Assembly: GCA_036245525.1 (NCBI GenBank)
Contig: BTPG01000008.1
Span: forward strand, 29,116,702 to 29,180,701
Length of the DNA: 64,000 nt
Reading direction: 5' to 3'
DNA from: Semisulcospira habei
Lineage: Eukaryota > Mollusca > Gastropoda > Semisulcospiridae
Shown here: positions 26,101 to 36,542 of the stretch, piece by piece
Layout of the letters: every line of letters starts with the position of its first letter
Numbering within the stretch: the first letter of the stretch is position 1
Position numbers and translations under genes: made by a program
Notes under the pieces: model-generated
Databases searched by the model: none
The model's input: only the letters and a program-made list of their open reading frames with translations
What the model was told of the DNA's origin: nothing

Positions 26101-29100
26101 TTATTATTAGACAGGTCCAGGAGAAATGCATTGAGCAGCACATGGACATCTACGCTGTCTTCATAGATCTGACCAAAGCATTCGACACCATGAACAGAGA
26201 AGCGCTTTGGGTCATCCTCGCAAAGCTGGGCTGCCCCAGGAAGTTCACCAACATCATCCGCCTCTTCCATGATGGAATGGTAGGAGTTGTCCAGTCAAAC
26301 AGCGAAACATCCGCACCCTTCAATATTTCCAACGGTGTCAAACAAGGTTGTGTTCTTGCCCCCATGATGTTCAACCTGTTCTTCACGTGTGTCCTGACCC
26401 ATGCAGTACGTGACCTTGAGAAGGGAGTGTACCTGAAGTACAGACTAGACGGCTCTCTCTTCGACCTCTGTCGACTGAACACCAGGACCAAGACCATCGA
26501 AAGACTGATCCTTGAGGCGCTGTTTGCCGATGACTGTGCGCTGATGGCACTCACGGAGTCTGACCTCCAGACCATCGTCAACAGGTTCTCGGAAGACTGT
26601 CGACTGTTCGGCCTCACCATCAGTCTCAACAAGACCGAGGTCCTGCACCAACCAGCCCCTGGCACAAGAGCCCCCCATCCAAAGTGTATATCGAAGGCAC
26701 CGAGCTGAAGACTGTCGACCAGATCAGGTACCTGGGGAGCATCATCTCTTCTGACGGTACTATCGACAAGGAAATCGCAGCTCGCGTCAGCAAAGCCAGC
26801 CAAGCCCTGGGTCGTCTGCTTACTTGTGTGTTGAATAACAACTATGTCAAGCTCTCCACCAAGATCAAAGTCTACAAGGCAGTAGTCCTCCCCAGCCTCC
26901 TCTATGGCTGTGAGTCATGGACTCTGTACAGAAAGCACCTCAAACAGCTTGAACGTTTCCACATGAGATCCCTGCGCTCACACATGGGCATCAAATGGCA
27001 AGACAAGGTGACAAACCTGGAAGTCCTGGATAGTGCTGGCTTGATGAGTGTTGAAGCCTTGATCTTAAAAAAACAACTTCGCTGGATAGGCCATGTCATA
27101 CGCATGGATAATTCTCGCATCCCACGCCAACCCTGTATGTTGCACTCTCAAAAGGCCACAGGAAGCAAGGACGGCCAAAGAAACGCTTAAAAGACTGCAT
27201 AAAAAACAGCCTCAAGTACTGCGTCTTCCCGGTAAAGGAACTTGAAGCGCAAGCGCAAGACAGATCTGGCTGGTGTGCCGCCACCAGGAAAGCCTGCACG
27301 CTCTTTGAACACAATCAGCGCGAACAGATCACCAGTGCCAGAGCTCGCAGAAAGACAGCGTCAACTCTCCCCACAGTTACGTTCAAGTGCCCCCATTGCC
27401 TTCGCAGGTGTGGCTCCAGTATTGGCTTGGCCAGCCACACCCGCACCCACAAATAGAAGTCATGCACAATGACGACATCATCGGTTTTCGATGGTCTACC
27501 ATTATGTTGGTAGTGCGTCGGTAGCGGTTTTTGTCACGAGGATTCCTGCTACCGACACGCAAAAGGGTTAGTCCTTTGGCTGTCAACAGCACTTTTAGTC
27601 AAGGTGATTGCTGCAGGAATCACCTTGACTAAAAGCGCTGTCAGCAGCTAAAGGGTTAATGCCAAGAGGGTGGCCAACACTTGATGGGTATTGTATGGTT
27701 GACTGTGCGTCGCATGCACCAAGCAAATCAAGAACTACCCTTCAACTATCATGGTTGATATGTCCACAGGTGTAATTTATCATTACTGAGTTATTTACAG
27801 TTCTTTATGATATATTATCTGAACATGCTGTTTTTGTTTGCAAGGGCTACTTTGCCTGTGTTCATTATTATTAATGGTAGTTTATATCAGTGAGTGTGTG
27901 TTAACCCTTTTAGCCCTGGATCCCTACAGCAGGAGATGGCTTGACCATGATAATTCAAGGGTAGTGCCAGATTAGCTTGGCGCCTTCAGTGAGTGTGTGT
28001 TAACCCTTTTAGCCCCAGATCCCTACAGCAGGAGATGGCTTGACCATGATAATTCAAGGGTAGTGCCAGATTAGCTTGGCGCCTTCAGGCGCCAAGCTAA
28101 TCTGGCACTACCCTTGAATTATCATGGTCAGTCCATTTCCTGCAACTGGTACATAGTCATTAGCAACACCTCCAAAATTTGAGAAATGGGACCTTAGGCT
28201 AAAAGGGTTAAATGAAAGAAAAAAATATGAAGTGCTTTTTCCCTGTTACTTATGAACTGATGGCTGTCACAAGAAAGATTAAGTTCTGAAACTGTAATAT
28301 TATGACGAGAACACATTTAATAGTGTGCTGTTTTCTGTTCCATGTGCTGATTCGCTGTGCAGAATTGGGTAAGTACTTAAACATTATTCTCCATCTCGCC
28401 CCTTTTCCTTCTCTGAAAAAAAAAAAAAGACAATCAAAAGAGACTACAGAAACAACAAGTAACAGTAAAACAGTATATCTATGTGAACAAATACTCCTGT
28501 GTATTTAGACACACATACCACCCACCTCCAAAAAGACAAAAGAGACCACACACGGCAGTTCACCCTTCTTAGAATTCCTCTGTTTAGTTGGGCTCTGTGC
28601 TAGCCGTGACCCACTTCACTGATAAGTGCGCGCGGGTCATAGCAGGCTCCAGCCTAGCTGCTGGCAGGAAGCGTTGTGCTCTTTGTTCCCTGTTGAAGTC
28701 TGTCAGGCATGTGATACGTTTAGTCTGTTTATAACTTATTATTACCGCGTCTAAAAAGTTTCAATCGTAAATATCATTATGTAATACTATGCTTGAAATT
28801 GTCCTCTTCAAGCTCATATAAGTTTGGTTTGATGAGCTCTTCGAATTCAGTGTTTATGACTTGATTATAACGTGTGTAGTTTGAGGAACTTTCCTTCCGC
28901 TGTAGACAGCAGTGCTTGTGTGTAAATGACTTGTTTTCTGTGCCGGATGTATCACTCCAATGTGTACCCTTATCTGATGCATATAATGTAAAGTATAGCG
29001 TGTTAAAGCCATGGAGAATGAACATTCTTTTCCAAGACATTTGGAAGCCGTGAATTCTTTGTGTAGACTTTGTGGTAGAAGGTCTAGGCGAGCAGTCAAA

Positions 29101-32100
29101 GACAAAAACAAATCTGTGTTTCTGTGCACTAAATACACCAGTGATATATTTTCGTGTTACAACATTGATGTGCTCAACGACCAGGAAGAGAAGCATTCTA
29201 AAACAATTTGTTGCATGTGTCGTGCAAAGCTTGTCAAATTAAGAAAACATGTGGAGCGCACAGGCTGTACAGACATTCACAAAACGTGTGATTTTTCGGT
29301 AACATTTAATGAAACTCTTTCTGTTGATGACTGTCAGTCATGCTCATGCAACCGTGAATATCTTGAAAAGGAAGGCTTGGGCACAAAGAGATCCTTCTGA
29401 CAGAGCATTTGGCTTTGGTTTCTCCACATTTTTCATCAGGTATTCACAGACTGTCACTCGTCCAAAAAATGAAACTGATCGGCCTATCAAGTTTAGACAC
29501 AGCATCATAGTGACCATGTAGACACACTCATTTTAAGCTATTTTAATGACACTAAGCCGGAACTGAATCTCTTAACAGCAAACAGTAAACCTCTGCTTTG
29601 TGCATTGTTTTTAAACTGTGCTAAAATTGTGATATTGTTAAAAACATTGACTGTATTGGTGAAATTCGCATACTTCATGTCGGCGTGCTCTGAATGGATT
29701 ACCGTTTTCACTTGGCCCACCAAACCGGCTTTAGCAGGACTCAGGTATGTGGTTCATGAAGATTTTAGCATGGGATATGCCAGTTAAGACATCTGTTGAC
29801 AGCACTGACTTTGTCTGAACTTTCCAAAAACTTCAGTTTTTGAACTGTGATGCGATGAAAAGTATGATAAACTAACGGAAGGCTGCATCTAATCCGTCTC
29901 CTAGTGATACTTTGAGCCAGTGCATGATACACATCCACGCAGATTACCCCAGCATGTTTGGTGTCCAAAGATAGTACAATTTCTCCTCTACAAGACGACG
30001 TATGTTCAAATAATCACTCAAAACTGCAGGTGTATTAATTCCGGTTTACAGACAACATCTGTAATTTACAGCTTATTCGCCGATGTATGCAGCAGAGGCT
30101 AAGAGCTAATCGGGGTCAAGCACAGTAGTACTGTAAACAAAGACGGCTGCTGCGCTATTCGCATCTCCAGCGGAAGCGAGACCGCATAGCTGGTGCCTTA
30201 TCAGTGATGGTATTTAGCGCGCTGATAGTAAGGGGAAGGAGGCTGCCTCGCTATCTCAGTGCTCTCGCGAAGCCGATCTCTAAGTGTGCTGGCGCTCGCC
30301 GGCAGGCATAGAGCTGAAAACTAAAGAGCATAGGCTAAACTGCCGTGCACAGAAACAACAAGTAACACAGTATATCTATGTGAACAAATACTCCTGTGTT
30401 TGTTTTTTCAAAATACATTACCGATGGCATTACTATCTGGAATACACTCAATTGCCTATAGATTTCAGCCAAAAAGTTGTGTGATACCACTCCTCCACCA
30501 ACGCCATGGCGGCGGCCGCCGCTAATTGTTATCTTTGGCGACGGGATACCCTTCTGCATCTCTGCGCGGATCTACCGAAGCCACAACTGGGGAGGAGACA
30601 CCGGGGATCCACGCACCGGGGCCCCGGGTGGCCTCCCCTTACTACCCTATCCCGGCATTCGTAGGGCGACCCCGTCAGTTTCACTCATAGCTCGACCGTG
30701 GACGGTCGAGTTTTTGCCTTACTCCGTTCGGAAACTTCTTTCTACCAGAGTTTGATAGTTTTTTGGCCTTCGTTTGAGGGTTTTTCATAGACTTGGACTC
30801 TCTACTTCGTTGACTTCTCTCCTATTCGTAGTTTATGAAAAAGAAAAAGGGACTACTGTGTTTGAACTGAGCTCCGTCCGGTTCGGACCGGCTTTGACTT
30901 TCAGTGAGCTTCGCCAGTGACCTTGTGGTTGGCTTCCGCACGTGACTTTGTGAACTTGGTAGGAGTGCGACTTGACTTTTAGCCTTCGTACGGGTTTATC
31001 AGTGACGCTATGGCTACTCCTGTGTTGAAGTCTTGCCATATTTGCGGGGACTTTCAGTGGCCCTCCGACGCCCATGATGCCTGCTTGCCGTGCTCGGGCT
31101 GTTCATCGGACAGGACTTGTGACGTGTGTGACGAGTGGATGGAAACCGGTGGTCGCAGATGTGGGACTTCTACAGGCGCGACCGGCCCTCCCAGCCGCTT
31201 CAGTCTCCCCGGAATCCTCCACAGGTTGTCGTCGCTACATCGGCTCCTCGGGCACCGCTCCGCTCCGTCGTTCAGGCTGTCCGGCCCTCAGGTAAGTCCC
31301 CTTCTTGCACTATTACCTCACAGGTTCGCACTCCGAGTCTTCGGAACAGGGTAGGCGAGTTTCGGAGTCGCGCTCCCCATGCTCTGCTTCGGCAGCGCGT
31401 GGCTTGAGCCCATTGGGTTCGCTCACCCCCCGCTCTGCTTCGAGCGAGCGGTCTAGGTGAGCGGAGCGTTCGTCAGCCACCCCCCGCTCTGGCTCTCCTG
31501 AGCGGGTACGGTTGAAAGAACGCAAGCGTAGTGAGAATGAGAGGAAACGTACTAAGAGAGGTTCTCTCTCACGCTCCGAGGCGTCGGAGCGTGACTTAAG
31601 GCCCTTAGCAGTGCTGCCCCCTCCTTCGGTTAATTCCGAGCGGGCTGGGCCAGCTTCGCTTTCGTCCCTCCCCCGCCCGGTCTCGTCTGGGCGGGCCAGG
31701 GGTGAAGTTGACACTCGTTCCCCACGCTGCGAGGCGTCTGAACGGGGGTCGCGTGCTCAGAAATTGTCCCCTCCCCGCTTCGCTTCGCCTGAGCGGGCTT
31801 GGCGAGACCATAGGCAGTCCCCCCCCCCCCCCCCCTCTCCCCCCTCGGCCCGTTCCGACCAGGCGTGCACGGTGTGACTCTGACACACGTCCCCCTCGCT
31901 CAGAGGCGCCTGAGCTTGGGCCACGTGTTCATGAATTGTCCCCCCCCCCGCTTCGCTTTTCCTGAGCGGGCTTGGCGTGACTCTAGAATGTCCCCCCCCC
32001 CCTCCCCGTTCTGACCAGGCGGGCACGGTGTGACATCACAGCGCGTCCCCCTCGCTCCGAGACCTTGAAGCGGGGGCCGCATACACGTTTTTTGTCCCCT

Positions 32101-32155
32101 CCCCGCTCCGCTTTTCCTGAGCGGGCTAGGCGTGACTCATTACGGTCCCCCCCCC

Positions 32156-32189
<34 letters not shown>

Positions 32190-35100
32190 CCCCGTTCCGA
32201 CCAGGCGGGCCCGGTGTGACCAGACCGCTACGTCGCTAGTCCGGTTTCGTTCGGAGAGTGGTCTCCGTCACCAGCGTGCGGTATCTAGCTTCACTGCTGA
32301 CCGTCCTTCCTTCGCGGTCCCTCTGTCGTCGCGGGCGGCCCCGTCTATCTCTCGTGCGGCGGTGCGGCTCTCTCGGAGCTGGTCTCCCTTTTCGGCGCAT
32401 TCACGAGAGGGACGGTCTAGTTCTTCGGAACCGGATGTCCTCAGCCTTCATCCTACGGATTCGGCTTCGGCCATCTTCCTGCGGAATTCGGCGGTGGGAT
32501 CCCCTTCCCGCCTGTCAGCGTTCTCGTCGGCCTCCTCCTCTTTGGACATCGTCGGCCCTTCACTCGGATCGCAGACTATCAGCGCCTTGGATGAGGCCTC
32601 CCGGCTTATTGCGAAGTTTCTCCCACCCGACTTCTGTCCTCCATCACCCCCGATGAAGAGACAGGCTTCCGCTATGGTCGACGCACAAAGGCACGTCAGG
32701 CACCGCAAGTCCCTTCCTCAACCGGCCGGCTTCCGGGACCTCACAGATGCGTTCTCCGACCAGTTACGACAAGACAACTTCGGCGACGCGGGATTCTTCT
32801 CCGATTCACGGTGGCCTGCAGGGATTAACTTGAGCTTCCGCCAGGCCTGGTACGCGGGACATTCTCAAGACTTCGCCGTCCCTCTCCCAGTGGTGGATAC
32901 AGCAGCCCTAGTCCAGGCGGGGGCCGCAGAATTGTCTTGAAAGCTTGGCCTCGTCCGCTCGACAGGATCGCTTCCTTAGTGCGAAATTCGCTGGCGTGCT
33001 CTGGGTTTCTGGAGTTGGCTACCCAGGCGGCTTTGCAGTGCCTGGAGGGAACTTGGGATCTGGAGGTGCCGTCCCCTCTCCGTGATGTGCAGTCCATCCT
33101 GATAGCGGCCAACCGGGCTGCCTACCACTCCTCCACCAACGCCATGGCGGCGGCCGCTAATTGTTATCTTTGGCGACGGGATACCCTTCTGCATCTCTGC
33201 GCGGATCTACCGAAGTCAGTGAAGAACTAGCTTCGACAGGCCCCCCTAGGTGGATCTCAGCTTTTCGGGGACACGTGGCAGTCAGTTAAGGACTCGTCCA
33301 AGGACCTTTGGCCCAGACCTGTCTCCACTCCTGCAGCGACTCGCTTTCGCGGCCCCCGCCTGGCCAGGGGTCGTGCCCGGCGGTCTTCTAGACCCTCCTT
33401 GCTTCCAGTCGGTTCGGCCAGAGGTAGGGCTCGCCCTCCTCAGGCCCCTCAGCCCTTCCCCGCCTCCCGCCCCTCTTGGTCCCGCGGCGCCCGTAGGTCC
33501 GGGCACGGCCGGGCCCGCTGTCTTGCCCCCTCTCTCACCCCCGTCGGCAGTTCCCGGGTCTCCAGTCAGTGGGCGGCTGTTCCCAGACGACCCCTGGATC
33601 CTTTCCATGGTTTCTACAGGCCTCCAGCTTTCTTTCCGGTCCCCTCCGCCTCTTCGCAGGTCCCCCTTGTGGACCCAGTCTCCACTCGACTCCTTTCAGG
33701 CGGACGCTCTGCGCAGAGAGGTTTCGGCTCTCCTCGACAAAGCAGCGATGGAGGTCGTATCGCGTCAGGACTCACCAGCATTTTACAGCCGCCTCTTTCT
33801 CGTTCCCAAACCAGGAGGCAAGTGGCGCCCAGTCATCGACTTGTCAGCGCTAAACAAGTTCATTTCGGCCCCTCGGTTCCAGATGGAGACAGCCAGGATC
33901 CTCCGAGCGGCCGTCCGACCGATGGACTTCACGATCAGCCTCGATCTGTCCGACGCCTATCTTCACATCCCGATTCATCCGTCGTCTCGCAGGTACCTGC
34001 GGTTTGCCTTTGGGGGAGTCGTTTACCAGTTCTGCGCCCTTCCCTTCGGCCTCAACATCAGTCCGTGGGTTTTTACGAGGATCCTCGACGCGGTGATGGC
34101 CTACTTCCGCCAACGATCCCGGAGCCTGGCCTCCAATTACTTGGACGACCTACTTCTGCGAAATTTGGTAGCCTCGGCGCTCCAAGAGGACAGAGACACC
34201 TTGCTTTCCCTCCAGTGTCGTCTCGGGTTTCTTCTCAATCTGGGCAAATCGGATCTTACCCCCTCTCAGTGTTTTCTACATCTGGGGATGGAATTCCTGA
34301 CCGATCTCAATCTAGTCCGCCTGCCTCTGGCCCGGCGGCAGAAGATCATCGATCTAGCGCTTTCGATGGAGGTAGGGTCCTCCTTCTCAGCCAGGGTCTG
34401 GCTTCAACTTCTGGGCCTACTCTGTGCGGCTGCGGACTTGCTTCCCTTGGGCAGGCTTTATGCCCGCTTGTTGCAGCTACATCTTATACTACACTGGCGT
34501 CCTTCGTCGGGTTCCCTTGCGGATCTTGTACCAGTTACCCTCTGGCTCGTCCACACCTCCAGAGGTGGGCGGACATCGATTGGCTGGCTATGGGCGTGCC
34601 TCTTCACTCACCTCCGCCCCGGTGGTCTCTCTGCACCGACGTGAGTCAGGCCGGCTGGGGCGCGCATCTGTTACCGGACTTTGTCTCGGCCTTGGGCCTT
34701 TGGCCGCGGGGTTTGGAGGACAAACACATCAACTGGCTGGAGCTGAAGGCAGTTTGGCTGGCCCTCAGTTTCTGGCAAGAGACCTTGACCAACCAGGACG
34801 TTCTCGTTCTCTCAGACAACTCGACAGTGGTGGCTTACATACAGAACCAGGGGGGCACTCACTCGCCCTCCCTGTGCATTCTCCTTTACCATCTCCTCCT
34901 CTGGTGCAGGGACCGGGACATTACTCTACGGGCTCGCCACATTCCCGGCCACCTGAACGTGATCGCGGATGCCCTGTCCCGCCGCGGACAGCTGCTCCAC
35001 ACGGAGTGGTCCCTACGCCCGGACATCTTTCGCCTGATCTGCTCCCGGTGGGAAACTCCTTTAGTGGACTTGTTTGCCACCAGGTGGAACAAACAGCTCC

Positions 35101-36509
35101 CGGTCTACGTCTCACCAGTCCTGGACCCGCTCGCCTGGGTGGTAGATGCGCTTTCCATCCCCTGGGACGGTCTGATCGCTTACGCCTACCCCCCGTCAGT
35201 CCTCGTTCCGAAGGTTCTGCGGAAGCTTCTGGGTTGCTCCGCAGTCCTCCTTCTGGTGGCCCCCTTCAACTGGACCAAGAGCTGGACCACGGACCTACTC
35301 GAGCTAGCGACGGACCCGCCGCTGGAGCTTCCTACACCTCCTACGATGCTCAAGCAGCCCCGCCAGCAGCTTTTCCATCCATGCCCGGAGCGCCTCCTCC
35401 TTCACGCCTGGAGGTTGTCCAGCAAGCCCTTGCCGCTAGAGGTTTCTCGGATGCGGCGGTGGTGGCTATTGCAACAGCCCGCAGACGGTCTACGCGGCGG
35501 GTATATGAGAGCAAGTGGAGGGTCCTTCAGGCCTGGTGCGCCTCCAGAAGTCTCCCTCCCACACATCTAGCCACCCCGGAGCTGGCGGAGTTCTTCCTGT
35601 GGCTTTTTGACGAACAAGGCTTAGCACCCGTTACCATCAAAGGTTATCGCTCCATGATCGCGGACACTTACCGCCACCTGGGCCGGCCAGACCCAGGCGC
35701 TTGCAAGGATCTGACGGACTTGCTGGCACATTTCGAGCTCCAACGACCAGTTTCTCGGTCCCTAGTGCCTCGGTGGGATCTCGCCTGGGTACTAACGTGG
35801 ATGAACACGGACCGCTTTGAACCTCTACATTTGGCTAGTTTCTCAGATTTGACCAGGAAGGCATGTTTTCTGCTGGCTCTCACCACGGCGTCCCGAGTGA
35901 GTGAGCTTCACACTCTCTCGGTACTTCCCTCCTGTTTGCAGTTTCGCTCGGACGGTTCTGCACAGCTTCTCACCGACCCATCCTTTTTGGCCAAGAACCG
36001 CCGCCCTGCGGCGGCCCCTCAGATGCTGACTGTAAGGCCTCTCCGTGGAACGGACATGGCCCCTGAGTCGCGTCAACAGGACCTGGTGCGGGCGCTTCGG
36101 ATTTACCTGCGTCGCTCTAAGCCGCGACGCCAGGGGCGCTCTCGCCTCTTCCTCCCACTGTCCGCAGGCAGGCCAGATATTTCGGCCCAGACAGTGTCGT
36201 CCTGGCTGCGGTGGGTGATTAAGTCGGCCTACCAGGACCTCTCCCCGGACGGCGATAGGCTTCTTCACATCCGGGCGCATGAAGTAAGAGCAGTGGCCAC
36301 CAGTCTTGCCCTGGACCGCAACTGCTCGGTCAAAGATATTGTTACTTCGGTTGGCTGGCGAGCTGACTCCACATTCGCCCGCTTTTATCTCAGAGACCTA
36401 TCCGGCCAACGTGACTCCCTGGCACGGGTGGGCGACATTTCCACGGTCCAGCACTCCCTCCGCGTGCCCCTGGCGTCTTAGGTACGTCATAGCTGAAATC
36501 GTCAGGAGT

Positions 36510-36542
<33 letters not shown>

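Larger units (their letters stand above)
24612..27504 (+). mobile_element. RTE-like LINE with TSD, containing a nested CR1 piece
   Basis: The body is flanked by TGTTGGTAG at 24603-24611 and 27505-27513 (9-bp target-site duplication). It is 5'-truncated, the RT is split by a CR1 3' fragment (25541-26108), and there is a frameshift near 26690. A different family from the two LINEs in intron 2. Confidence 0.88.
24590..27570. repeat. Family-4 hairpin MITE split by a LINE
   Basis: ATTAACCCATTGCGTGTTGG on the left (24590-24611) continues at 27505 with TTGGTAGTGCGTCGG, and the element ends ACACGCAAAAGGGTTAG. The MITE was broken by the LINE at 24612-27504. Confidence 0.75.

Noticed and set aside
28777..29196. 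Minus-strand frame opposite the zinc-finger ORF
   Set aside because: No motif. The + strand frame has ordered Cys/His pairs and a better start.
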